The notes: generated from the letters alone by a model not told the origin. Shown: positions 1-7,614, counted from the first letter of the stretch. The stretch is 14,488 bases of DNA from Candidatus Aminicenantota bacterium (GCA_030620255.1 JAUXFB010000008.1:1-14488), one strand, 5' to 3'. Translations and numbers: made by a program.

Positions 1-1
1 T

Positions 2-691
2 CCAATTGTTAAGATGATGATTTCAACAGATCCTTCAACATTACTTTTAACATCAAAGGAACCAGAGGTTTATTCATCAATTTTTTTAACTTTCAGGGCT
101 TCTGTTTGGGCACCAATTATTGCATTATTAACAGGAGTACCTCTTGCATATCTTCTTGCGAGAAGGGAGTTCTGGGGTAAGAAAATCATTGAAGGGCTCA
201 TTGATCTTCCTGTTATTATTCCTCATACTGCTGCTGGTATTGCTTTACTAACAGTATGGGGAAGAAATTCTCTATTTTCAAAAGCAACTGGGATCAATGT
301 TATAGGAACAGAAATTTCAATATCAATAGCAATGTTTTTTGTTTCAGTTCCTTTTTTAGTTAATGCAGTAAAAGATGGATTTAAATTAATTGATGAACGT
401 TATGAGAAAACAGCAATTACTCTTGGTGCGACTCCATGCAAGGCTTTTTTTACAGTAAGCTTACCTATGGTTAAGAAATCAATAATCTCAGGTTCTCTAA
501 TGATGTGGGGAAGAGGAATATCAGAATTTGGAGCAGTTATTATACTTGCATATCATCCAATGACAGCTCCTGTATTGATTTTCGAGAGATTTCAGAATTT
601 TGGACTTAAGTATGCAATACCTGTAACTGTTTTGTTAATATTGATCAGCTTGATTGTTTTTATTTTTATACGAATATTTGAAGATAAATGA
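2..691 (+). CDS. wtpB: Tungstate/molybdate ABC transporter permease (WtpB/ModB family), 5'-partial
   Basis: Membrane subunit that carries tungstate or molybdate across the inner membrane, working with the ATPase encoded next. The visible protein has several hydrophobic segments (about residues 27-50, 63-82, 98-116, 155-182 and 203-222 counted from the ATG at 14). Between the third and fourth lies the EAA coupling loop that docks on the ATPase (around TAITLGATP...LPM). The end, with ISEFGAVI and then YHPMTAPVLI, is typical of the WtpB branch. The frame stays open from the ATG at 14 back to base 2 and reads PIVK, with no Shine-Dalgarno site before the ATG. Family members have one more membrane helix ahead of this point, so I read the gene as cut by the window edge rather than starting at 14. 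The binding-protein gene (wtpA/modA) probably lies just upstream. Tungstate versus molybdate preference cannot be decided from the permease. Confidence 0.9.
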   Translation, partial: PIVKMMISTDPSTLLLTSKEPEVYSSIFLTFRASVWAPIIALLTGVPLAYLLARREFWGKKIIEGLIDLPVIIPHTAAGIALLTVWGRNSLFSKATGINVIGTEISISIAMFFVSVPFLVNAVKDGFKLIDERYEKTAITLGATPCKAFFTVSLPMVKKSIISGSLMMWGRGISEFGAVIILAYHPMTAPVLIFERFQNFGLKYAIPVTVLLILISLIVFIFIRIFEDK

Positions 692-1701
692 ATTTAAAAA
701 TCACGAATATAAGTAAAAAGTTTAAGGGTTTTGAATTGAAAGATATTGACCTTGAAATTAGAGAAGGTGAATTCTTTGTTATTGTTGGGCCCAGTGGTGC
801 TGGAAAGACATTGATCCTTGAAATTATTGCTGGTCTTTTAAAACCTGATTCCGGAGAAATTTGTGGGATAAAAAACAAAAAAATCGGGTTTATTTACCAG
901 GATTACATGTTATTTCCGCATTTGAATGTATTTGAAAATATTGCTTATGGATTGAACATAAGAAAAATTGATAAAGATGAAATTAAATCAAGGGTTGATG
1001 ACCTGGCATCAAAGCTTGAGATAAAAGGACTTTTAGAAAGGAGTGTTTCTAACCTTTCAGGTGGGGAAAAACAAAGGGTTGCTATTGCAAGAGCTATGGC
1101 TATATCACCTGATATCTTTCTTTTTGATGAGCCTACTTCAGCTCTTGACCGAAATTCCAGAATAAAAACTCGAGAGATGTTTATTAAATTACATAAAAAA
1201 ACATGTTCAACTTTTATTCATGTAACCCATGATTTTGAAGAGGCTCTATCCTTAGCAGATAGAATTGGAATTTTAATAAATGGGAGAATTATACAGTGTG
1301 GGAAACCTGATCATGTGCTAAATAGCCCTGAAAGTAAAGAAATCGCAGATTTCCTTGGTTACAAGAATGTATTTGGCGGGAGAATTGAGAACAATAAACT
1401 TAATATAAACAACTTAAACATAATTGTACCAATTGAAAGGGCTGACTTTGCTTATATTGCTATAAGATCTGATGATATTATTATTTCAAAGAATAAAATT
1501 GAATCATCTGCAAGAAATTCATTTTTTGGGAAAGTTGAGGATATATTTAAAAAATCTTCAATGTATGAAGTAATACTAAATGTTGGAATTAGAATTAGTA
1601 TTGATATTACAAGAAAATCATTTGAAGAGATGGGAATTAAGATTGGTGATAATTTGTGGGCTACTTTTAAAGTCTCTTCTTTAAAAGTGTTTAAACATTA
1701 G
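688..1701 (+). CDS. wtpC: Tungstate/molybdate ABC transporter ATP-binding protein
   Basis: ATPase of the oxyanion importer. All ABC motifs are visible: Walker A GPSGAGKT (34-41), Q-loop Q71, signature LSGGE (123-127), Walker B IFLFDE (143-148), D-loop SALD (151-154) and switch His 181. After the nucleotide-binding domain (about 1-225) comes a C-terminal TOBE/Mop-like domain (about 270-335, starting ARNSFFGKVEDI). This domain is known in ModC/WtpC-type ATPases for binding oxyanion and inhibiting transport when metal is plentiful. The start overlaps the permease stop as ATGA, so the two subunits are probably translationally coupled. At 337 residues the length is normal for the family. The transporter class is secure. 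The choice of tungstate over molybdate rests on the WtpB-like permease. Confidence 0.92.
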   Translation: MNLKITNISKKFKGFELKDIDLEIREGEFFVIVGPSGAGKTLILEIIAGLLKPDSGEICGIKNKKIGFIYQDYMLFPHLNVFENIAYGLNIRKIDKDEIKSRVDDLASKLEIKGLLERSVSNLSGGEKQRVAIARAMAISPDIFLFDEPTSALDRNSRIKTREMFIKLHKKTCSTFIHVTHDFEEALSLADRIGILINGRIIQCGKPDHVLNSPESKEIADFLGYKNVFGGRIENNKLNINNLNIIVPIERADFAYIAIRSDDIIISKNKIESSARNSFFGKVEDIFKKSSMYEVILNVGIRISIDITRKSFEEMGIKIGDNLWATFKVSSLKVFKH

Positions 1702-1711
1702 GAGAAATTTA

Positions 1712-2881
1712 ATGATACAAATAGAAGAAGCGGAAAAAATACTGAATAATGTAAAACCTCATAAATTGACAGAAAAGATAAAGATAAAAGATTCTTTACA
1801 TAGGGTTCTTGCACAGGATATTGTTTCAAAAATTGATATGCCTCCTTATAATAAATCAGCTATGGATGGATATGCTATATTTTCAGGAGATAATTCTGAA
1901 AGGTTTAAGGTTATTGAGATCATTCCAGCAGGTACAGTTCCAAAAAAAGAGATTAAAAAGGGTGAATGTTCTAAAATAATGACAGGAGCTATAGTTCCTA
2001 AAGGGGCAGATAAAGTCGTAATAAAGGAAACAACAATAGAAAAAGATGGATTCATTAAAATAACAGAAGATGATGACCTTGTAAATATATGTTATGCTGG
2101 GGAAGATATTAAATGTGGAGATAATGTATTAGAATGTGGTGCAAAGATAAGAGCTTCAGAAGTAGGAATAATCGCATCCTTTGGAATTGATATGATTGAT
2201 GTTTATAAAAACCCTGATATTGGGATTTTAACTACTGGTTCAGAAATTATAGAACCGGGAAAAGAGCTTTTAAAGGGTCAGATTTACAACAGCAATTCTT
2301 ATTCTATTTCAGCTCAATTTGCTCAAATTGGTATTAATACGAAATATGGAGATGTTATACCAGACAATATAGAGAAAACAAGGGAAAAAATATATGATCT
2401 TTTTTATAAAGTTGATGTTTTGATTATTTCAGGTGGTGTTTCAATGGGTGATTATGATTATGTCCCCGGAGTTCTTGAGGATTTGGGTGTAAAACTTCAT
2501 TTTACAAAGGTTGCAATAAAACCTGGTAAACCAACTGTTTTTGGGACAATGGGTAAAAAAATATTTTTTGGTCTTCCGGGAAATCCTGTTTCAACTTTTG
2601 TTATATTTGAGGTTTTTGTAAAACCTTTTATATACAAAATGATGGGGCATAAGTATTCTCCATTTTTTATAAAAGGAATAATGAGTGAAGATTTCAGGAG
2701 AGAAAAAACCAAAAGAGCCTCATATATACCTGTGAATTACAGAGACGGTTTTGTTGATATTATAGAGTATCATGGATCTGCACATTTGAGTTCATTATCA
2801 AAAGCAAATGCATTGCTTCAGATTCCAGTAGGTGTTAAAAAAATATTAAAAGGGACTAATGTAAATGTTAGACAGATTTAA
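1712..2881 (+). CDS. moeA: Molybdopterin molybdenumtransferase MoeA
   Basis: Inserts molybdate (or tungstate) into adenylylated molybdopterin, the last step that makes active Moco. The 389-residue length is usual for a stand-alone MoeA with domains I-IV. Visible landmarks are MPPYNKSAMDGYA (43-55), the substrate-binding core with TTGSE (174-178), GGVSMGDYDYV (241-251), KPGKP (270-274) and GLPGNPVS (287-294), followed by the small C-terminal barrel. A Shine-Dalgarno GGAGAAAT just after the wtpC stop supports this ATG. It sits 10 bp after the transporter and its last 17 bases overlap moaA, so import and metal insertion are encoded together. No extra fused domain is present. Confidence 0.95.
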   Translation: MIQIEEAEKILNNVKPHKLTEKIKIKDSLHRVLAQDIVSKIDMPPYNKSAMDGYAIFSGDNSERFKVIEIIPAGTVPKKEIKKGECSKIMTGAIVPKGADKVVIKETTIEKDGFIKITEDDDLVNICYAGEDIKCGDNVLECGAKIRASEVGIIASFGIDMIDVYKNPDIGILTTGSEIIEPGKELLKGQIYNSNSYSISAQFAQIGINTKYGDVIPDNIEKTREKIYDLFYKVDVLIISGGVSMGDYDYVPGVLEDLGVKLHFTKVAIKPGKPTVFGTMGKKIFFGLPGNPVSTFVIFEVFVKPFIYKMMGHKYSPFFIKGIMSEDFRREKTKRASYIPVNYRDGFVDIIEYHGSAHLSSLSKANALLQIPVGVKKILKGTNVNVRQI

Positions 2882-3671
2882 CAGGGAAATTTATTATTTA
2901 AGAATATCCATTACTGACAGGTGTAATTTGAGGTGCTATTATTGTATGCCTGAGCAAGGAGTGAAACTACTCAGGCATGATCAGATATTGTCTTATGAGC
3001 AGATTATTAATATTGTAAAAAAGGCTACAAAACTTGGAATAAAAAAAATAAGGTTTACAGGTGGAGAACCGCTTGTGAGAAAGGGAATTTCCTATCTTGT
3101 AAAAGAAATAAAAAGGATTGATGAGATAGATGAGTTAACACTGACTACAAACGGAGTTCTGCTGGAGGATATGGCTTTTGAATTGAAAAACGCGGGACTT
3201 GATAGGATTAATATTTCTCTGGATACACTTGATCATGAGAAATATAAAAAAATGACGAGAATAGGTGATATAAGAAGAGTTTTTAGGGGAATTGATGCTG
3301 TAATTAAAGCTGGGTTTAAAGGTACAAAATTAAATATGGTACTTATGCCTGAAATAAATGATGATGAAGTAGAGGATATGAAAGAATTCTGTGTTAAAAA
3401 GGGATTGGTTTTGCAGAGGATTAACCATTATTCTTTAAATAGTTTAACTAGTATTAACAGACTATACGAGGCTGAAAGACCTCTTCCATGCAGCTTCTGT
3501 AATAGAATAAGATTAACTGCAAATGGTAATTTTAAACCCTGCTTGTTTTCAGATCTGGAAATTCCTGTTGATTTTAATAATATTTCAGAAAGTATAAAAA
3601 AGGCAGTAATTAATAAACCAGCAAATGGTACACATTGTTTTAAGAGACAAAATTGGCAAATAGGAGGATAA
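2865..3671 (+). CDS. moaA: GTP 3',8-cyclase MoaA (radical SAM), unusually short
   Basis: Radical SAM enzyme that starts Moco synthesis by converting GTP to 3',8-cyclo-7,8-dihydro-GTP. The N-terminal SAM cluster motif is C20-X3-C24-X2-C27 in TDRCNLRCYYC, followed by GGEP (66-69) and NISLDT (116-121). The C-terminal cluster motif C209-X2-C212-X13-C226, which binds GTP in this family, is intact, as is the final Gly-Gly (267-268). The protein is only 268 residues against about 300-340 usually. The gap lies between R185 and C209, where about 45-50 residues of the normal family fold are missing; both flanks align normally, so this is not a frameshift. The ATG at 2865 is preceded by a stop in frame (ATG TAA ATG) and by AGGG 10 bases upstream, so the start is firm. 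Function is probably retained but is not proven. Confidence 0.88.
   Translation: MLDRFNREIYYLRISITDRCNLRCYYCMPEQGVKLLRHDQILSYEQIINIVKKATKLGIKKIRFTGGEPLVRKGISYLVKEIKRIDEIDELTLTTNGVLLEDMAFELKNAGLDRINISLDTLDHEKYKKMTRIGDIRRVFRGIDAVIKAGFKGTKLNMVLMPEINDDEVEDMKEFCVKKGLVLQRINHYSLNSLTSINRLYEAERPLPCSFCNRIRLTANGNFKPCLFSDLEIPVDFNNISESIKKAVINKPANGTHCFKRQNWQIGG
3662..3667 (+). promoter_or_regulatory. Ribosome binding site of moaC inside moaA
   Basis: AGGAGG, six bases before the moaC ATG at 3673. The same bases form the last two glycine codons of moaA (ATA GGA GGA TAA), so the catalytically important Gly-Gly tail and the Shine-Dalgarno site share sequence. Confidence 0.85.
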
Positions 3672-3672
3672 A

Positions 3673-4122
3673 ATGGAGTTTTCTCATTTGAATGAAAGAG
3701 GTGAAGTTAATATGGTTGATATAAGTGGAAAAAAGATTGTTCATAGAGAGGCAGTTGCTTCAGGGACAATTTATTTACAAGATGAAACAATTAAGAAAAT
3801 CAAAAATAATCTGATAAAAAAAGGGGATGTTCTTTCAATTGCAAGGGTTGCAGCTATAATAGGTGCAAAAAAAACATTTGAATTGATACCTTTATGTCAT
3901 AATATTCCTATCAATAAGATTGATGTTCATTTTGATATAAAAAAAGATAGGATTAATATTAAATCAAAAGCTATTTGTGATGCAAAAACCGGGATTGAGT
4001 TGGAAGCTTTAACTGCAGTTTCAATAGCATGCTTAACTATATATGACATGTGTAAGGCTGTTGATAAAAACATGATTATTTCAGATATAAAATTAGAGAA
4101 GAAGGTGAAAAATGAAATTTGA
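3673..4122 (+). CDS. moaC: Cyclic pyranopterin monophosphate synthase MoaC
   Basis: Works after MoaA: rearranges 3',8-cyclo-7,8-dihydro-GTP to cyclic pyranopterin monophosphate. The 149-residue protein matches the family from end to end: MVDISGK (14-20), REAVASG (25-31), KKGDVLSIAR (49-58) with the conserved lysine, LIPLCH (71-76), TGIELEALTAVS (106-117) and YDMCKAVD (124-131), which carries the Asp and Lys of the active site. It starts one base after the moaA stop with a perfect AGGAGG site, and its last 11 bases overlap the next gene. Family members form hexamers in the cytoplasm. Nothing is missing or unusual. Confidence 0.95.
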   Translation: MEFSHLNERGEVNMVDISGKKIVHREAVASGTIYLQDETIKKIKNNLIKKGDVLSIARVAAIIGAKKTFELIPLCHNIPINKIDVHFDIKKDRINIKSKAICDAKTGIELEALTAVSIACLTIYDMCKAVDKNMIISDIKLEKKVKNEI

Positions 4123-4567
4123 GGTTGAGTCAGTTAGTATATCTGAAAAAAGGGGAACTCAAAAACATGAAGTACCTGAGATAGAATGTATTACAGGATA
4201 TGGGATAAAGAGAGATGCACATGCAGGAAATTGGCATAGACAAGTGACTCTATTGGCAGGAGAAGCTGTAGATGAGGCAAAAGAAAGGATAAATGCAAAA
4301 TGTAAGGGTGTTTTTGTTAGTCCTGGAGCCTTTGCTGAAAACATTGTAACCAGAGGTGTAGACTGGAGTAAAGCCAAAGTTGGGGGAAAGATTAAAATAA
4401 ATGAAGTTGAGATGGAAATAACTCAAAAAGGAAAAGAGCATGATGAAAACAATCTTATTTTTAAGATAACCGGAGAATATCTTCTTCCAATTCACGGGAT
4501 ATTTGCAAAAGTTATAAAAGGAGGGAAAATTAGTGCTAAAGATTGCGGTTATTACAGTTTCAGATAG
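4112..4567 (+). CDS. MOSC-domain protein of the Moco operon
   Basis: A single MOSC domain, a fold seen at the C-terminus of Moco sulfurases and in YiiM/YuaD-type proteins, thought to bind Moco or sulfur carriers. Recognisable parts are GYGIKRDAHAG (29-39), RQVTLL (43-48), SPGAFAENIVT (70-80), VGGKIKI (90-96), TQKGKEH (104-110) and LLPIHGIFAKVIKGG (124-138). The segment after GKE normally carries conserved cysteines (GKECH..C and GDC); here it reads GKEHDENN and GEY. The only cysteines are 26, 64 and 145, outside that place. It overlaps moaC by 11 bases and the following mog gene by 35. Its place in the operon points to a late Moco step such as handling or delivery, but the exact role is unknown. 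Confidence 0.85.
   Translation: MKFEVESVSISEKRGTQKHEVPEIECITGYGIKRDAHAGNWHRQVTLLAGEAVDEAKERINAKCKGVFVSPGAFAENIVTRGVDWSKAKVGGKIKINEVEMEITQKGKEHDENNLIFKITGEYLLPIHGIFAKVIKGGKISAKDCGYYSFR
4517..4525 (+). promoter_or_regulatory. Ribosome binding site deciding the GTG start of mog
   Basis: AAAGGAGGG inside the end of the MOSC gene, with GGAGG eight bases before a GTG at 4533. No ATG stands in frame before the conserved KIAVITVSD start of the Mog protein, so this site and GTG define its translation start. Confidence 0.8.
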
Positions 4568-5003
4568 AGCCTATAAAGGTGAGTATGAAGATTTATCAGG
4601 TCCTAAAATAAAAGAAATTATTGACAGGTCTAATATAGATGCAGAGGTTTCTCTTTTTATTGTACCTGATAAAAAAGAGCAAATAAAAGAAATGATTGAG
4701 AAAAAAATGGGTGTTGATTATATTATTACAACTGGAGGAACAGGAATTTCTCCAAGAGATGTGACTCCTGAGGTCACAGAATCGATTTGCACAAGAGAAT
4801 TACCCGGTATATCAGAAATGTTACGTATGGAATCATATAAGGAAACAAAAAACGCTGTGTTTTCAAGAGCTTTCAGTGGAGTAAAGGATAATACTATTAT
4901 AATTAATTTCCCGGGTTCTGTGAAAGCAGTTTTACTTTGCACAAAACTGGTGATCCCAGTTCTAGAACATGGTGTAAAAATGCTTTATGGAGGAAAACAC
5001 TGA
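4533..5003 (+). CDS. mog: Molybdopterin adenylyltransferase (Mog/MoaB family)
   Basis: Adenylylates molybdopterin so that MoeA can exchange the AMP for metal. The 156-residue protein has the family pattern: VITVSDRAYKGEYEDLSGP (6-24), TTGGTGISPRDVTPE (66-80) that forms the pterin pocket, ELPGISEMLR (89-98), SRAFSGVKDNTIIINFPGS (111-129). Translation starts at GTG after a strong Shine-Dalgarno site. It overlaps the MOSC gene by 35 bases in another frame. To my knowledge these two domains occur as one fused protein in some bacteria, which suits a shared step. MogA and MoaB cannot be told apart reliably here. It is the last gene of the operon: the terminator stem starts inside its final codons. 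Confidence 0.92.
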   Translation: MLKIAVITVSDRAYKGEYEDLSGPKIKEIIDRSNIDAEVSLFIVPDKKEQIKEMIEKKMGVDYIITTGGTGISPRDVTPEVTESICTRELPGISEMLRMESYKETKNAVFSRAFSGVKDNTIIINFPGSVKAVLLCTKLVIPVLEHGVKMLYGGKH

Positions 5004-5029
5004 TCTTAAGTGTTTGTTTTTTAATTTTT
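4995..5029 (+). terminator. Intrinsic terminator of the Moco operon
   Basis: AAACACT (4995-5001) pairs with AGTGTTT (5009-5015) around a 7-base loop, followed by G, six T and, after AA, five more T. The mog stop codon (5001-5003) lies in the hairpin. It separates the operon from the convergent trkA. Confidence 0.8.
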
Positions 5030-5047
5030 GTGAATGTTTAGTTCTTT

Positions 5048-5707
5048 TTAGTTGAGCTTTTTGTGAAGTTTTTCAATATCAACATCAGATCCAAATACGA
5101 GCATTATATCGCTCTCTTTTATTAAAAAATCAGCTCCAGGGTTCATAGTACTGGATTCTGGAATAATAGACTTTATTGCTATTACAGTTACATTATATTT
5201 TTTTCTTAAATTGATTTCACCAAGACTTTTACCTACAAAAGAGTCTGGCGGAGCGATTTCTTGAATAACAAACCCTGATTCAATTGGGAGGTAATCCAGC
5301 AAATTCTTAAAACTCAATTGAGTTCCAATTTTTTTTGCAATATCTCTTTCTGGATAATAGACTTCATTTGCACCTACAAGAAGAAGAATTTTTTCATGAT
5401 CTTCTGTAAGCGCTTTAGCAATGATCTTTTTTACACCCAGTTCTTTTAGAATGTATACAATCATAATACTCGGTTCTAAACTGGGACCAGCTGAAACTAT
5501 AACACAATCAACATCAGTAATACCAATGGAAGTCAAGTTTTCTTTACTTGTAGCATCCATAGTAACTGGTTGAGTTGCAACATCCTTGATTTCATTAACC
5601 TTTGTTTCATCAATATCTATTGCAATTATTTCAACATTTTTTTTTGCCAGAGTTTTTACAAGGTTAGAACCAAAGCTGCCCAATCCTATTACTGCAAATT
5701 TTTTCAT
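5048..5707 (-). CDS. trkA: Potassium uptake regulatory subunit, TrkA/KtrA (RCK domain)
   Basis: Cytoplasmic ring-forming subunit that gates the TrkH/KtrB channel in response to bound nucleotide. The first 125 residues or so form an RCK_N Rossmann fold with GLGSFG (8-13) and an acidic residue after strand 2 (AIDID, around D31-D33), which contacts the ribose of ATP/ADP or NAD(H). The rest (about 135-219) is a TrkA_C domain starting near the PPDSFVGKSL segment. With one RCK_N/TrkA_C pair and 219 residues it matches KtrA rather than the double-length TrkA of enterobacteria. It follows trkH by 9 bases, with AAGGAGATAT as ribosome binding site, so channel and regulator are co-transcribed. Confidence 0.93.
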   Translation of the reverse strand: MKKFAVIGLGSFGSNLVKTLAKKNVEIIAIDIDETKVNEIKDVATQPVTMDATSKENLTSIGITDVDCVIVSAGPSLEPSIMIVYILKELGVKKIIAKALTEDHEKILLLVGANEVYYPERDIAKKIGTQLSFKNLLDYLPIESGFVIQEIAPPDSFVGKSLGEINLRKKYNVTVIAIKSIIPESSTMNPGADFLIKESDIMLVFGSDVDIEKLHKKLN

Positions 5708-5716
5708 TATATCTCC

Positions 5717-7033
5717 TTATCCTATCATTATATTCTCTTGAGGATAATTGATTACTGCTTTTGATTTTCTTTTACTTAAAGCAATTAGAATAGTAAGAGG
5801 ACCTATACGTCCTATAAACATTGTAATCATTATTATTATTTTTGAAGGCAAAGATAGTTCCGCAGTAATACCAAGACTTAAACCAACTGTTCCAAAAGCT
5901 GAAATTACTTCGAATAATAATTCAATTAGTTTGAATTTTGTTTCAAAAGATAGTAAAAGTAAAAATGAAATTGAAATTAGTATCAATGAAATTATTATTA
6001 CTAAAAAAGCAGTTTCTATATTTTTTACAGGAATGTTTCTATAAAAAATATCTGTTTTATCTTTTCCTTTTAATCTTGAACGAAAATATGCAACTACCAT
6101 ACCTGCAGATGATGTTTTAATTCCTCCTCCAGTTGATCCTGGAGATGCTCCTATAAACATTAATATTAGAATAAAAAATATTGAAGCATAAGAAAGTAAA
6201 TTAAGGTTAATTGTGTTAAATCCAGCAGTTCTTGCAGTTATGGATTGAAATAGAGCTGATAAGATTTTTGAATTATAAGAAAGGGTGTTGGATTTATTTA
6301 AGAGCTCTTCAGTAAATATTATTAAAAAACCGACTATGATTAATGTAATACTTGTTATGATTACTAATTTTGAATGTAATGAGATTTTTGACAAGTGTTT
6401 GTTTTTTATTTTAATGAATGAAAATATTTCATTAAGAACTAAAAATCCCAATCCTCCTGAAATTATAAGAACTGCAAAAGTTATGTTTATTCCAGGATTA
6501 TTTGTGTAGTTTTCAAGACTGTTGCTAAAAGTAGAGAATCCTGCATTGCAAAATGCTGATATAGAATGGAAAATAGATGAGAATATCCTGGTTTTAAGTT
6601 GCATATTAGAAAATTGAAAAAATAGTATAATTGATCCTATTAATTCAAATCCAAGAGTTAGTAGAAAAACCTTTTTAATTAACTCTTTTATACTCTTATA
6701 AGTCCCTGTTGTAAAATCATTTTCTATGATAATTTTCTCCCTTAAAGAGATTGATTTGCCCACCATTAAAATGATAATAGTTGAAAACATCATAAAACCA
6801 AGACCACCACACTGTAGAAGTATAAGGATCACCAGCTGTCCAAAAAATGTAAAATATGTAGAAGTATCAACTACAATAAGTCCTGTAACTGTGATTGCTG
6901 ATGCTGATGTGAATAATGCATTTTCTGGTTCTATTGAACCTGTATGTGATGAAACAGGTAGCATTAATAAAAGAGCACCTATTACAATTATTGATAAGTA
7001 AGTGGCAATAATAACAAGAACTGATTTTTTCAT
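5717..7033 (-). CDS. trkH: Potassium uptake channel, TrkH/KtrB family
   Basis: Membrane channel subunit for K+ uptake. The four-fold repeat and its pore loops are all visible: TVTGL (48-52), CNAGFSTF (162-169), TARTAGFNT (266-274) and GTVGLS (381-386), each with the glycine of the selectivity filter. GASPGSTGGGIKT (295-307) after the third pore matches the intramembrane gate region of KtrB/TrkH. At 438 residues it is in the KtrB size range. KtrB systems are usually Na+-dependent, but the sequence alone does not show this. Its ATG overlaps the lepB stop (ATGA), so it is translationally coupled to the signal peptidase gene. Confidence 0.93.
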   Translation of the reverse strand: MKKSVLVIIATYLSIIVIGALLLMLPVSSHTGSIEPENALFTSASAITVTGLIVVDTSTYFTFFGQLVILILLQCGGLGFMMFSTIIILMVGKSISLREKIIIENDFTTGTYKSIKELIKKVFLLTLGFELIGSIILFFQFSNMQLKTRIFSSIFHSISAFCNAGFSTFSNSLENYTNNPGINITFAVLIISGGLGFLVLNEIFSFIKIKNKHLSKISLHSKLVIITSITLIIVGFLIIFTEELLNKSNTLSYNSKILSALFQSITARTAGFNTINLNLLSYASIFFILILMFIGASPGSTGGGIKTSSAGMVVAYFRSRLKGKDKTDIFYRNIPVKNIETAFLVIIISLILISISFLLLLSFETKFKLIELLFEVISAFGTVGLSLGITAELSLPSKIIIMITMFIGRIGPLTILIALSKRKSKAVINYPQENIMIG

Positions 7034-7566
7034 TTGATTTTTCCAAATTTTGATAATGGCCAGTAACGCAGAAAAACCTTACCAGATATATTTTTCTCTG
7101 GTACAACTCCAAATGTCCTGGAATCATTGCTATTATTCCTATTGTCTCCAAGAACAAAAAAGTAGTTTTCAGGTATTTTTAATGGTTTAGTATTTATAGA
7201 TTTGTTTAAAAAGTTTTTTTCTTTGAATAAAAAAGTTTGCTTTAATATGGTATTATTTATATAAATATCTCCATTTTCTATTTTAATAGTTTCATTTGGT
7301 AATCCGATAACTCTCTTTATTATTAATTTTCCTGGTTCATTGGGTTTAATAAAAACAATAATATCAAAACGCTTAATATTACTAATTTTTATTAAAAACT
7401 TAGAGATTAGAACTCTTTCTTTACTGTTTAATAAAGGTTGCATTGAGTTACCTTCAATTTTTAGAGCAGAAAAAACATAATTTGTTATTACAAAGGCTAT
7501 TAAAGCAGCAACAACTATATTTATTAAAATATATTTGAAATAAAATTTAAATTTGTAATTCTTCAT
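7030..7566 (-). CDS. lepB: Type I signal peptidase
   Basis: Cleaves signal peptides from exported proteins on the outer face of the cytoplasmic membrane. From the ATG at 7566 it is 178 residues with one N-terminal membrane segment (about 13-33), then the catalytic serine in EGNSMQPLL, the catalytic lysine in IKRVIGLPNE, and the GDNRNNSNDSRTFG box near the C-terminus. An upstream TTG at 7659 would add 31 residues, but it lies before the promoter found for this gene and has no ribosome binding site, so I reject it. There are no other ATG, GTG or TTG codons before the membrane segment. It heads the unit lepB-trkH-trkA. The link with potassium uptake is positional only. Confidence 0.93.
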   Translation of the reverse strand: MKNYKFKFYFKYILINIVVAALIAFVITNYVFSALKIEGNSMQPLLNSKERVLISKFLIKISNIKRFDIIVFIKPNEPGKLIIKRVIGLPNETIKIENGDIYINNTILKQTFLFKEKNFLNKSINTKPLKIPENYFFVLGDNRNNSNDSRTFGVVPEKNISGKVFLRYWPLSKFGKIK

Positions 7567-7576
7567 TTTAAAGCGA

Positions 7577-7605
7577 ATTTTATTAAAATATAGAGATACT
7601 GTCAA
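7577..7605 (-). promoter_or_regulatory. Sigma-70-type promoter of lepB-trkH-trkA
   Basis: On the minus strand: TTGACA (7605-7600), a 17-base spacer, TAAAAT (7582-7577). The expected start near 7570 leaves only about 4 bases before the lepB ATG at 7566. Confidence 0.75.
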
Positions 7606-7614
7606 GTATACGAA

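Noticed and set aside
14..16. ATG at 14 as the true start of the permease gene
   Set aside because: The frame is open to the left edge, there is no ribosome binding site, and the family has one more membrane helix upstream.
5004..5047. A terminator for trkA on the minus strand using the mog hairpin
   Set aside because: Read from the minus strand the stem is followed by only four T before C, so it would be weak; a bidirectional role is not claimed.
5570..7157. Plus-strand frames and one minus-strand frame across trkA, trkH and lepB
   Set aside because: They overlap well-supported genes in other frames and show biased low-complexity composition.
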